From NCBI GenBank assembly GCA_034368805.1, contig JAXMLJ010000119.1:1-17503 (forward strand): a stretch of DNA of 17,503 nucleotides, written 5' to 3'. Below the pieces are notes generated by a model. That model ran no database searches, had not been told where the DNA came from, and was given only the letters and a program-made list of their open reading frames with translations. The translations under genes and the position numbers were made by a program. Source of the DNA: UBA2272 sp034368805 (GTDB lineage Bacteria; Actinomycetota; Coriobacteriia; Anaerosomatales; Anaerosomataceae). Positions 1 to 6,826 of the stretch are shown here, piece after piece. The stretch's first letter is position 1, and each line of letters starts with the position of its first letter.

Positions 1-1
1 C

Positions 2-523
2 TTCCCCGATGCGCTGGCCGCGGCCCCGGTCGCGTACCGCCACCTGCGACCGATCCTGCTCACAACTCCCGGTGAGTTGGCGACCGACACCGGGCAGGCG
101 ATCGAGACGCTCGGCGCCACGGGAGCGATCGTACTCGGAGGTGCCGGCGCGGTGTCCGAGCAGGTGCGCTCGGATCTCTCGGCCCTGCTCGACGGCGCAG
201 ACGTGCCCCGGATCAGCGGCGATGACCGGTACGAGACGGCGATGGCGATCTCGGCGCACGCAGCCGAGTCGTGCTGCATGACGTACCGGGGCGCGGCGCT
301 CGCCAACGGCGCCGGGTTCGCCGACGCGCTTGCCGGCGGCGTGATGGCCGGACGGCTCGGCGTACCACTCCTGCTCACACCCGCAGGGCGCCTGCACAGC
401 GGAGTCGCGGACCTACTGTCCGGGGAAGCGCCCGCCTTCGGGTACGTACGCTGCCTCGGTGGAGACTCGGCGGTCTATCCGATCGTGCGTGAGACCATCG
501 CCCTCATGTTGCAGAGCGGATAG
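2..523 (+). CDS. CWB2 cell-wall-binding repeat protein, C-terminal part
   Basis: The frame is open from base 2, so the gene starts before the window and the apparent TTG start at 77 is internal. Two repeats of the cell wall-binding repeat 2 type are visible. The first begins inside the repeat with FPDALAAAPVA and PILLTTPGEL, then IVLGGAGAVSEQV. The second, complete repeat starts at RISGDDRYETAMAIS and continues through GFADALAGGVMAGRLGVPLLLTP to CLGGDSAVYPIV, where the protein ends. CWB2 repeats are known to hold surface proteins on the wall by binding anionic wall polymers, usually as three in tandem, so at least one more repeat probably lies upstream. The effector domain and signal peptide are outside the window and the protein's function cannot be told. 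The final repeat has a Cys pair (SCCM) unusual for this domain. The DUF427 gene follows 45 bases later on the same strand. Confidence 0.9.
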   Translation, partial: FPDALAAAPVAYRHLRPILLTTPGELATDTGQAIETLGATGAIVLGGAGAVSEQVRSDLSALLDGADVPRISGDDRYETAMAISAHAAESCCMTYRGAALANGAGFADALAGGVMAGRLGVPLLLTPAGRLHSGVADLLSGEAPAFGYVRCLGGDSAVYPIVRETIALMLQSG

Positions 524-538
524 CGCGAACGGGTAGGT

Positions 539-561
539 ACCTTCCATCCAGCGATGGAGGT
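539..561 (+). promoter_or_regulatory. Hairpin overlapping the ribosome-binding site of the DUF427 gene
   Basis: The left arm (ACC, one bulged T, TCCATC) pairs with the right arm GATGGAGGT around a CAGC loop. This gives nine base pairs with a single bulge. The right arm contains the whole GGAGGT ribosome-binding site at 556-561, which lies 7 bases before the GTG start at 569. If formed, it would hide the ribosome site. It could instead be a weak end-of-transcript hairpin for the CWB2 gene, but no T run follows. Confidence 0.45.
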
Positions 562-568
562 CACCTGC

Positions 569-1063
569 GTGCGAGTTGAGAGAATCAAGCCCGGTCCGGG
601 CCAGGAGTCCGTGTGGGACTATCCACGTCCGCCAGCCGTCCAGAAGACAGAGCGACACCTCGAAGTGGTCCTCGGTGGCGAGATCATCGCCGATACCAGG
701 CGCGGGCTGCGCGTGCTGGAGACGAGCCACCCGCCCTTCTACTACTTCCCGATCGAGGATGTGCGGCCCGGCGTCCTCGTAGCGAGCGCACGCGTCCGCT
801 ACAGCGAGTTCAAGGGCGAGGCCCGCTACTACTCGGTCCAATTCGGCGAACACAGGGCCGAGGAGGCTGCGTGGGGCTACGTCACACCTGCCCCGGGATA
901 CGAGGCGCTCGTCGGCTACGTGGGATTCCGCCCCGCGCTCATGGACGAGTGCCGGGTAGACGGTGAAGTGGTCAGAGCGCAGCCCGGATCGCACTACGGC
1001 GGCTGGATCACGAACGACGTGGTGGGACCGTTCAGGGGCGAGCCAGGCTCGGGCGACTGGTAG
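569..1063 (+). CDS. DUF427 domain protein
   Basis: A 164-residue protein matching the DUF427 family (Pfam PF04248) along its full length. Family landmarks seen are GQESVWDYPRPP near the N terminus, IADTRRGLRVLETSHPPFYYFP, KGEARYYSV, AAWGYVTP, and a C-terminal block with QPGSHYGGWITNDVVGPF. The GTG at 569 is preferred over the ATG at 554. It has GGAGGT at 556-561 with good spacing, and the resulting start MRVERIKPGPGQ matches how family members usually begin, whereas the ATG overlaps the ribosome site itself. Members are small cytoplasmic proteins of unknown biochemical role. Nothing nearby reveals the function: it follows a cell-wall protein and runs convergently into purE, 13 bases apart. 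No catalytic motif can be named with confidence. Confidence 0.88.
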   Translation: MRVERIKPGPGQESVWDYPRPPAVQKTERHLEVVLGGEIIADTRRGLRVLETSHPPFYYFPIEDVRPGVLVASARVRYSEFKGEARYYSVQFGEHRAEEAAWGYVTPAPGYEALVGYVGFRPALMDECRVDGEVVRAQPGSHYGGWITNDVVGPFRGEPGSGDW

Positions 1064-1076
1064 CCGCCCGCGACAC

Positions 1077-1541
1077 CTAGCCTTCGGCCATCGAGCGTTT
1101 GTAGTCGGCGATGCGCTGCCGGTACTCGGTCAGTCCGGCACCGAGGATCTGCGTCGCAAGGATCGCAGCGTTACGCGCGCCATTGATCGCCACGCACGCC
1201 ACCGGCACGCCCGTGGGCATCTGCACCATCGAGAGCAGCGAGTCGAGCCCGCCGAGGTCCGAGGTCTTCATGGGCACGGTGATAACAGGTAGCGGCGTGT
1301 ATGCCGCCACCACACCACCGAGGTGCGCCGCCTTGCCGGCGGCAGCGACGATCACGCGGATGCCGCGATCGGCGGCACCGGATGCCCAGTCGTGCACGCG
1401 TTCAGGGTTGCGGTGTGCACTCGCCACCAGCATCTCGTAGGGAACGCCGAGTTCCTCGAGTTGCTCGGCGCACTGCTGCATGATGTCCATGTCGGACTTC
1501 GAGCCCATGACTATCCCAACCAGCGGCGTCTGCTCGCCCAT
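1077..1541 (-). CDS. purE: N5-carboxyaminoimidazole ribonucleotide mutase (PurE, class I type)
   Basis: A 154-residue cytoplasmic enzyme of de novo purine synthesis that converts N5-CAIR to CAIR. It shows VGIVMGSKSDMDIMQ at the N terminus, then SAHRNPERV carrying the catalytic-loop histidine, then AAAGKAAHLGGVVAA, and DSLLSMVQMPTGVPVACVAINGARNAA, which is the class I pattern. Two spots differ from the commonest consensus: AHRNP instead of AHRTP, and AGKAAHLGG instead of GGAAHLPG. The ATG at 1541 is chosen because AAGGAG sits 6 bases before it; the GTG five codons upstream lies inside that ribosome site. The start is 11 bases after the stop of the radical SAM gene, so the two are probably cotranscribed. 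The class I type normally works with PurK, which is not in this window. Confidence 0.95.
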   Translation of the reverse strand: MGEQTPLVGIVMGSKSDMDIMQQCAEQLEELGVPYEMLVASAHRNPERVHDWASGAADRGIRVIVAAAGKAAHLGGVVAAYTPLPVITVPMKTSDLGGLDSLLSMVQMPTGVPVACVAINGARNAAILATQILGAGLTEYRQRIADYKRSMAEG

Positions 1542-1552
1542 CGCGTTCTCCT

Positions 1553-2878
1553 TCACTCGCTCGCTTCCTCACATCCGACGGCGCAGTCGGCGCCGCCATC
1601 CCCGAAGAGCAACTCGCGCTCGTCGGCGGCCAGCGCGTTGCGCGCGGTATCGCGGAGGCTGTTCAAGTGCGCGAACATCGAGCGCTGCATAACGACGGTC
1701 AGATACCGCCCGCGCTCCGTCAGGGTAAGCTCGTCGTCGTTGTTCGTGGCAAAGGCGCCGAACGTCCGGAAGAAGAGCATCTCCTTCCAAAGCCCCCGCT
1801 CCACGCTCATCCCAAAGTCCTGCTTGAACTTCCGCTTGTCGAGCCTGAGGCCGAAGAGCTCCATCAAGAACCTGTACCGCATCCGATTGGCCAGACCGCT
1901 GTCGGTGCTTCCGACGGCCACGGGCATCCGGCCGTCTGTGATCGCACGCCCATAGTCGCGGAGCGAGAATGTGGTGAGGTAGATGTCTCCGCGCAGGTAG
2001 CTGAACGCGCCGCTGCCGATACCGGCATACTCCTCGTAGTCCACTATGTACTCATCGATCATCCCGCCGCCGACGCGCGAGAACGTCCATGCGGTCGAGA
2101 GTTCGAAGGTGTCCGAGAGTTCGTCTGCGAGGATCTTGTAGTAGCGGCCTTCGCGGTCGTAGTCCACCATGCCGACGGTTCGCTTGAGTTGATTAGCCAC
2201 AGAGCGCGACGCCATGAGCGGGTAGAACGTCGTCTGGTCGCCGCCGCTTGCCTTCACGCACTCTATGTCGCGGCGCAGGATCTCCTCCGTCTGGCTCGGG
2301 AAGTTGAAGATCATATCCACGTTGAGCGAGTGGAAGAACCCCTCGAGCGACTGCAGCCGCTCGAGAATCTCGGCGCCGGAGCCGTACTTGTCATACCGGT
2401 CCATCTGCCGAAGCAGCCCGTCATCGAAGCTCTGCACGCCCACGCTCATGCGCTGCACGCGCTCCCTGAGCGGGTCGAGGATCTCAGGGACCAGATGGTT
2501 GGGATTGGTCTCGGTCGACACCTCGAGCTCGCCGAAGAGCTCACGTGCGAGATCGATCGTCTCGCACAGCTCGTCGACTAGGATCGTCGGTGTGCCGCCG
2601 CCGATGTACAGCGAATCGAACGCGTAGCCGAGGTCGGCCACCATGCGCATCTGCTCGCGCAGACTCGTGAAGTACGCGCGCGCGGGGTCCTCGGCGAACG
2701 GATAACGGTTGAAGCTACAGTACGGACACAGCCGCTCGCAGAACGGCACGTGCGCGTAGAGCAGGTATGGCTTGCCCGGCTCGGGACCCGGAAGCGATGA
2801 CACCGGGCGCGGCGCGGCAGCGAAGTACCGCTTCTGCGCGATCTCGACCGCGGTCGAGAGCAGCCGCTCGGCGAGCAC
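1553..2878 (-). CDS. HemW/coproporphyrinogen III oxidase-like radical SAM protein
   Basis: A 441-residue radical SAM enzyme. The iron-sulfur motif CERLCPYCSF (CxxxCxxCxF, near residue 50) is followed by SLYIGGGTPTIL, the SAM-binding GGGTP element, and STETNPNHL. Later come MSVGVQSFDDGLLRQMDR and VDMIFNFPSQTEE, as in the HemN/HemW/HutW superfamily. The position after the third Cys is SF, not the CxC of true coproporphyrinogen dehydrogenase, so HemN activity is unlikely. HemW-type heme trafficking or a related radical reaction fits better. The start is GTG at 2878, whose G is the last base of the purD stop TAG, with GGAGG 7 bases upstream in the purD coding end. The frame stays open a further 107 codons, but that stretch is Arg-rich purD antiframe. 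The tail ends with an odd CAVGC pair. The place inside a purine operon gives no clear role. Confidence 0.82.
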   Translation of the reverse strand: MLAERLLSTAVEIAQKRYFAAAPRPVSSLPGPEPGKPYLLYAHVPFCERLCPYCSFNRYPFAEDPARAYFTSLREQMRMVADLGYAFDSLYIGGGTPTILVDELCETIDLARELFGELEVSTETNPNHLVPEILDPLRERVQRMSVGVQSFDDGLLRQMDRYDKYGSGAEILERLQSLEGFFHSLNVDMIFNFPSQTEEILRRDIECVKASGGDQTTFYPLMASRSVANQLKRTVGMVDYDREGRYYKILADELSDTFELSTAWTFSRVGGGMIDEYIVDYEEYAGIGSGAFSYLRGDIYLTTFSLRDYGRAITDGRMPVAVGSTDSGLANRMRYRFLMELFGLRLDKRKFKQDFGMSVERGLWKEMLFFRTFGAFATNNDDELTLTERGRYLTVVMQRSMFAHLNSLRDTARNALAADERELLFGDGGADCAVGCEEASE

Positions 2879-4158
2879 TACGCGCCCTCCGCCGTCTCGG
2901 CTGCCGATCGCGCGATGTCGGTGCGGTACTGCATGCCCTCGAACGAGATCCTCGACACTGCCTCGTAGGCGCGCTCGCGTGCCTGGCCGAGTGTCGGAGC
3001 CGTTGCCGTCACGTTCAGGACACGGCCGCCGGAGGTGACGATCGCACCGTTGTCTCCGCGCTCGGTACCGGCGTGATAGACCGTCACGCCGTCGAGCGAC
3101 TCGGCGTCCTCGATGCCCGTGATCGCCTTGCCGGACTCGTACTTGTCGGGGTATCCGCCGGAGGCGAGAACCACGGACACGGCCGAGTCGTCCGACCACT
3201 CGAGCTCGATGTCGCCAAGCGTCCCCTGCGTGACGGCGAGCATGACATCCACGAGATCCGTCTTGAGCCGCGGCAGCAGCACCTGCGTCTCGGGATCGCC
3301 GAAGCGGACGTTGAACTCGAGAACCTTCGGGCCCTCGGCCGTGAGCACGAACCCTCCGTAGAGGACTCCGCTGTACGGGATGCCTTCGGCAGCCAGCCCG
3401 GCGATCGTTCGCTCGAGGATCTCGACCATCGCCGCCTCAGTCGCTGCGTCCACGTCCGGCACCGGCGAGTAGACGCCCATGCCACCCGTGTTCGGGCCCT
3501 CATCGTTATCTTGCGCGCGCTTGTGGTCGCGCGCCGGTGCCATCGGCCGCACGGTCGTGCCGTCGGTGAACGCCAGGAGCGAACACTCGGGGCCCTCAAG
3601 GAACTCTTCGACGAGAACGACCTGTCCTGCCTCGCCGAAGTCACCTTCGAAGCACTGCTTGGCGAACAGTCGCGCGCTTTCCTCGGCTATCGCCACGTGC
3701 ACCCCCTTGCCCGCTGCCAGGCCGTCGGCCTTCACCACGAGCGGTGCGCCACGGTCCTCGATGGCCACGACCGCCTCGGTCTCGTTCTCGCAGTAGACCG
3801 CGCTGCCGGTGGGGATGCCGTGGCGCTCCATGAACTGCTTGGCGAACCACTTCGAGCCCTCAAGCTCGGCTGCGGCCGCGCGCGGGCCGAACACGGGGAT
3901 GTCATCCATCGCCAGGATGTCCGCGATGCCGGTGACGAGAGGCATCTCCGGCCCGACGACGACGAGGTCGACAGTGTTGCGATCGATCCAGACCGCCACA
4001 GCGCCGGGATCCTCGACATCCAACGTCACGTTGACACCCAGCGCCGCAGTGCCGCCGTTGCCAGGAGCAAAGAAGAGCTGGGGCGCGTGTGCCGAGCGGG
4101 ACAACGCGACGCCGATAGCGTGCTCCCGACCGCCGCCACCAATGATGAGAATGCGCAT
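2878..4158 (-). CDS. purD: Phosphoribosylamine-glycine ligase (GAR synthetase)
   Basis: A 426-residue ATP-grasp enzyme that joins phosphoribosylamine and glycine using ATP to give glycinamide ribonucleotide, the second step of purine synthesis. The N-terminal domain shows ILIIGGGGREHAIG and FFAPGNGGTA. The ATP-grasp core shows GSKWFAKQFMERHGIPT, PLVVKADGLAAGKGV, the signature DNDEGPNTGGMGVYSP and the metal-binding EFNVRFGDPETQ. The C-terminal domain ends near RTDIARSAAE. Length is normal for the family. The ATG at 4158 is preceded by a G-rich ribosome site (GGGGG) which lies partly inside a small palindrome. It is 78 bases downstream of purA. Its stop overlaps the GTG of the radical SAM gene by one base, implying translational coupling. 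Confidence 0.97.
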   Translation of the reverse strand: MRILIIGGGGREHAIGVALSRSAHAPQLFFAPGNGGTAALGVNVTLDVEDPGAVAVWIDRNTVDLVVVGPEMPLVTGIADILAMDDIPVFGPRAAAAELEGSKWFAKQFMERHGIPTGSAVYCENETEAVVAIEDRGAPLVVKADGLAAGKGVHVAIAEESARLFAKQCFEGDFGEAGQVVLVEEFLEGPECSLLAFTDGTTVRPMAPARDHKRAQDNDEGPNTGGMGVYSPVPDVDAATEAAMVEILERTIAGLAAEGIPYSGVLYGGFVLTAEGPKVLEFNVRFGDPETQVLLPRLKTDLVDVMLAVTQGTLGDIELEWSDDSAVSVVLASGGYPDKYESGKAITGIEDAESLDGVTVYHAGTERGDNGAIVTSGGRVLNVTATAPTLGQARERAYEAVSRISFEGMQYRTDIARSAAETAEGA

Positions 4159-4169
4159 ACGAAACGACC

Positions 4170-4182
4170 CCCGAGTCTCGGG
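4170..4182 (-). promoter_or_regulatory. Small palindrome touching the purD ribosome site
   Basis: CCCGAG, a single central base, then CTCGGG form a 13-base perfect dyad just upstream of purD. As RNA it could make a five-pair stem with a three-base loop. One arm shares the G run that serves as the purD ribosome site. It might modulate purD translation or be chance in GC-rich DNA. Confidence 0.3.
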
Positions 4183-4236
4183 AACGACAGTGTCCTCGAT
4201 TGTAGCCGATAGCGCCGTCGCGCACCGTCGGCCGGA

Positions 4237-5526
4237 CTAGACTCGGCCTTCCCACCGCCGCATGATCGTCTGCTCGCGGCTCGGGCCCACCGCGATCATC
4301 GCGATCGGCACCTCGGCGAGGTCCTCGAGGAACGTGATGTACTCCTGTGCCGCCCGTGGCAGTTCGTCGAAGGTGCGGCAGTGCGTGATCTCGGTCTTCC
4401 AGCCGGGGAGCTCCTCGTAGATCGGACGCGCGTGATGGAAGACCGTCTGATGGCACGGCAGCTCGTTGTAGCGGCGGCCCTCGTACTCGTAGGCCACACA
4501 TACCTTGATGGTCTCGAGCTGCGAGAGGACGTCGAGCTTGGTGATGACGAGATCCGTGAGGCCGTTGATCTGCACCGCATAGCGGGCGATAAGCCCGTCG
4601 AACCAGCCGGCACGGCGCTCTCGCCCTGTCGTGGTGCCGTATTCGTGACCGACCTCGATCAAGTGCTGCCCTGTCTCGTCGTCAAGTTCGGTCGGGAACG
4701 GCCCGGAACCAACACGCGTGATGTACGCCTTGGCGATACCCAAGACGCGGTCGATGCGCCGCGGACCAACGCCGACTCCCGTGCACGCGCCCCCCGCTGT
4801 GGGGGAGCTCGACGTCACGAAAGGATACGTCCCGTGGTCGAGGTCGAGCAGCGCCCCCTGCGCCCCTTCGAAGAGCACCCACTGACCGGCGTCGAGCGCC
4901 CTGTTGATGATCGCGCTCGTCTCGGCGATGTGCGGCTTGATGCGCTCGGCGTAGATCAGGTACTCGTCCACTATCTGCTCAGTCGTATAGGTCGGCAGTC
5001 CGTAGACCTTGTGGAGGATGTCGTTCTTCTCGTGAAGCGCGGCCTCGACCTTCTTCGTGAAGATGTGCTCGTCGGTCAGGTCCTGCACGCGAATGCCCAT
5101 GCGCGAGGCCTTGTCCATGTACGCCGGACCGATGCCGCGCCGCGTCGTGCCGATCTCGAGCGAGCCGAGCCGACGCTCGGACGCGCCATCGAGATCGCGG
5201 TGATACGGCATGATCAGGTGCGCGTTGCCGCTTATCAGCAACCGGTGGGTCGACAGTCCATCGTCCTCGAGACGGTCCATCTCCTCGAGCAGCACCTTCG
5301 GGTCGATGACGCACCCGTTGCCGATGACCGGCGTGATGTGCGGGTACATGATCCCGCTCGGAATCAGATGCAGCTTGAGTGTGCGGCCCGCGTGAATGAC
5401 GGTGTGCCCTGCGTTGTTGCCGCCCTGAAAGCGCACGACGTAGTCGAAGTCGTCGGCGATGAGGTCGGTGATCTTGCCCTTGCCTTCGTCGCCCCATTGG
5501 GCGCCGACGAGGACGATGCCGGCCAT
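4237..5526 (-). CDS. purA: Adenylosuccinate synthetase
   Basis: A 429-residue cytoplasmic enzyme that makes adenylosuccinate from IMP, aspartate and GTP, the first committed step to AMP. The GTP-binding loop is GAQWGDEGKGK with the catalytic Asp, followed by GGNNAGHT with the catalytic His. IGTTRRGIGPAY and SSSPTAGGACTGVGVGP bind IMP, and TKLDVL is the guanine-recognition element. The usual GRPRRCGWFD block reads GRERRAGWFD here, with Glu and Ala substitutions. The ATG at 5526 has AAGGGG about 9 bases upstream. Length is normal. The gene heads the purA-purD-radical SAM-purE group, with a leader of about 140 bases holding stable hairpins. In Bacillus purA lies directly next to dnaC; here it is about 6 kb from dnaB on the same strand. 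Confidence 0.97.
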   Translation of the reverse strand: MAGIVLVGAQWGDEGKGKITDLIADDFDYVVRFQGGNNAGHTVIHAGRTLKLHLIPSGIMYPHITPVIGNGCVIDPKVLLEEMDRLEDDGLSTHRLLISGNAHLIMPYHRDLDGASERRLGSLEIGTTRRGIGPAYMDKASRMGIRVQDLTDEHIFTKKVEAALHEKNDILHKVYGLPTYTTEQIVDEYLIYAERIKPHIAETSAIINRALDAGQWVLFEGAQGALLDLDHGTYPFVTSSSPTAGGACTGVGVGPRRIDRVLGIAKAYITRVGSGPFPTELDDETGQHLIEVGHEYGTTTGRERRAGWFDGLIARYAVQINGLTDLVITKLDVLSQLETIKVCVAYEYEGRRYNELPCHQTVFHHARPIYEELPGWKTEITHCRTFDELPRAAQEYITFLEDLAEVPIAMIAVGPSREQTIMRRWEGRV

Positions 5527-5604
5527 GTGACAGACCCCTTAGAATGCTCGGCCCCGCGGACCCTCGCCGCCGCTCCCGGGCCGGGCGCACCGCCGGACGG
5601 GGCG

Positions 5605-5636
5605 GGACGCTCATGCGTCCGCTGCATGGCGGACGC
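5605..5636 (-). promoter_or_regulatory. Competing hairpins in the purA leader
   Basis: Read on the minus strand, GCGTCCGC (5636-5629) pairs perfectly with GCGGACGC (5622-5615) around a six-base loop. The GGACGC part of the second arm can instead pair with a downstream GCGTCC (5610-5605) around a four-base loop. The two hairpins cannot form together. The region lies between the Cys-rich gene and purA, about 80-110 bases before the purA start. No T run follows, so a classical terminator is not supported. It may act as an attenuator, a processing site or a Rho-type stop. Confidence 0.45.
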
Positions 5637-5669
5637 CCGCGCTAGTATGCCAGCAGACGGGTCTTCGCG

Positions 5670-6002
5670 CTAGTCGAATGCACGCTGCAGCAGGTCATCG
5701 GCCTCCGCATTGCACATGACGCATCCCGTACGAGGGTCGCCGCCTATCGGCCCGTGCAGCGAGCACCACACCTCCACGTCCACGCGCCGACCGAAGCCGA
5801 GCATGCCCGGACGAACGGTGATGCGAACGTCCAGATACGGGCTTCCGTTGGCCGCCAGGATCTCCGGAACCGGGCAGCGCGCGCAGTCGGTCGGTTGCCA
5901 GTCCGCCGAGCGCGGGTCGGTTCCCGCCCGACACTCCTGAACGCTCGCGCCACGCCTGAAGTCCTCGTAGTACATGGCGCACTCCGCGCCGCCGGGTGTC
6001 AT
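5670..6002 (-). CDS. Small Cys-rich protein of unknown function
   Basis: A 110-residue protein I do not recognise as a named family. It has seven cysteines in an ordered pattern: two single ones early (AEC, QEC), then DCARC (CxxC), one in VEVWCSLHG, and GCVMC (CxxC) near the end. Two CxxC pairs suggest a zinc ribbon or another metal site. Between them ILAANGSPYLDVRITVRPGMLGFGRRVDVEV looks like a beta-rich core. There is no signal peptide or membrane segment, so it is probably cytoplasmic. The ATG at 6002 follows GGGAG at a spacing of 9; a GTG one codon earlier or the ATG at 5975 are alternatives. The opposite-strand reading at the same place lacks such a pattern. It stands upstream of purA on the same strand, separated by hairpins, and divergent from the GerMN gene. 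Confidence 0.65.
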   Translation of the reverse strand: MTPGGAECAMYYEDFRRGASVQECRAGTDPRSADWQPTDCARCPVPEILAANGSPYLDVRITVRPGMLGFGRRVDVEVWCSLHGPIGGDPRTGCVMCNAEADDLLQRAFD

Positions 6003-6143
6003 CACGTTCGGCTCCCTGCTCGATGTTATCGGGAGCATACACCGGCAACCTTCCGCGCGTCGGCGGCCTCGATGGAACGATTCGGACACGCCGCGCATCG
6101 GTACATACACAAGTGGCACTATCCAACGAGCGGGAGGCGCTTC

Positions 6144-6812
6144 ATGTCACGGTTCCGGTACGTCATTTCGGCACTGCTGTTCGTCGCCCTGCTCTCCACC
6201 GTCGCGCTTTCCGGCGGCTGCACGAAAGACCAACCAGCCGACGAGACCACGGGTGAGACCACGGAGACGCCCTCGGCAGATAATGGCGAGGAGCCGTCCG
6301 ACGACACCGCGCCCCCAACCGTCGATCCCGACGCCAACGATGGCAGCTCGGATGAGGAGCCCGCCACCACCCCCGAGACGATCACGGTGCGACTGTACTG
6401 GGTCTCCGCCGGCGAGAACGCACTCGGTGTGGAGCGGACGGTGCCCTATACCCAGGCGGTCGCCACCGCAGCGATGGGCGAGCTTCTGGGTGGCCCGACC
6501 ACCGCCGAGAAGACCACCTGGCCTGCGATCAGCACCGCTATCCCCTCGGGCACGAAGCTTCTCGGGGTAACGGTGGCCGATGGTGTGGCGAAGGTGGACC
6601 TGTCGAGCGAGTTCTCATCGGGTGGTGGAACGTTCTCGGTCACCGCACGCCTCGCCCAGGTCGTCTACACGCTCACCCAGTTCCCGACGGTCGATGCTGT
6701 TGAGTTCTACATCAACGGCACCCGCGTGAACGTCTTCTCCGGCGAAGGTCTCATACTCGACGGGCCGCAACGCTTCGAGGACTACGAGACCCTGCTGCCG
6801 GTCGACGCCTGA
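6144..6812 (+). CDS. GerMN-domain lipoprotein
   Basis: A 222-residue secreted lipoprotein. Residues 1-25 form a signal peptide (RFRYVISALLFVALLSTVAL) with the lipid-attachment Cys26 in LSGGC, a slightly loose lipobox. Residues 27-75 are a Thr/Asp/Glu/Pro-rich linker. The GerMN domain follows, from ITVRLYWVSAGENALGVERTVP through AAMGELLGGPTTAEK, IPSGTKLLGVTVADGVAKVDLSSEF and VVYTLTQFPTVDAVEFYINGT. GerMN domains occur in the Bacillus germination protein GerM and in many envelope lipoproteins of non-sporulating actinobacteria, so the name does not prove sporulation. The ATG at 6144 has GGGAGG 6 bases upstream; the frame is open much further back but without signal-peptide logic. The gene converges on the transporter gene, with both stop codons inside one hairpin. 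Confidence 0.88.
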   Translation: MSRFRYVISALLFVALLSTVALSGGCTKDQPADETTGETTETPSADNGEEPSDDTAPPTVDPDANDGSSDEEPATTPETITVRLYWVSAGENALGVERTVPYTQAVATAAMGELLGGPTTAEKTTWPAISTAIPSGTKLLGVTVADGVAKVDLSSEFSSGGGTFSVTARLAQVVYTLTQFPTVDAVEFYINGTRVNVFSGEGLILDGPQRFEDYETLLPVDA

Positions 6813-6826
6813 CCCGGCGTCAGGCG
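6806..6826. terminator. Symmetrical hairpin at convergent gene ends
   Basis: CGCCTGAC and GTCAGGCG form a perfect eight-pair stem around CCGGC. The left arm carries the TGA stop of the GerMN gene and the right arm the stop of the opposing transporter gene. There is no T run on either side, so it would be a U-less bidirectional terminator or an mRNA 3'-end protector. The position at convergent ends supports this role; no other function is apparent. Confidence 0.5.

Noticed and set aside
413..994. 193-codon minus-strand frame opposite the DUF427 gene
   Set aside because: Antisense to a conserved family and without a plausible ribosome site or domain.
2879..3199. 107-codon upstream extension of the radical SAM gene
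   Set aside because: The stretch is inside purD, Arg-rich, and without similarity; GTG at 2878 with a GGAGG site explains the start.
2767..5673. Long plus-strand open frames (2767-4212 and 4381-5673) opposite purD and purA
   Set aside because: They are antisense to well-conserved enzymes, rich in Arg/His/Asp as expected for GC-rich antiframes, and show no ribosome site or domain.
5754..6143. Upstream extension of the GerMN lipoprotein gene
   Set aside because: It would put over 100 residues before a clear signal peptide and lipobox, and overlaps the Cys-rich gene on the other strand.
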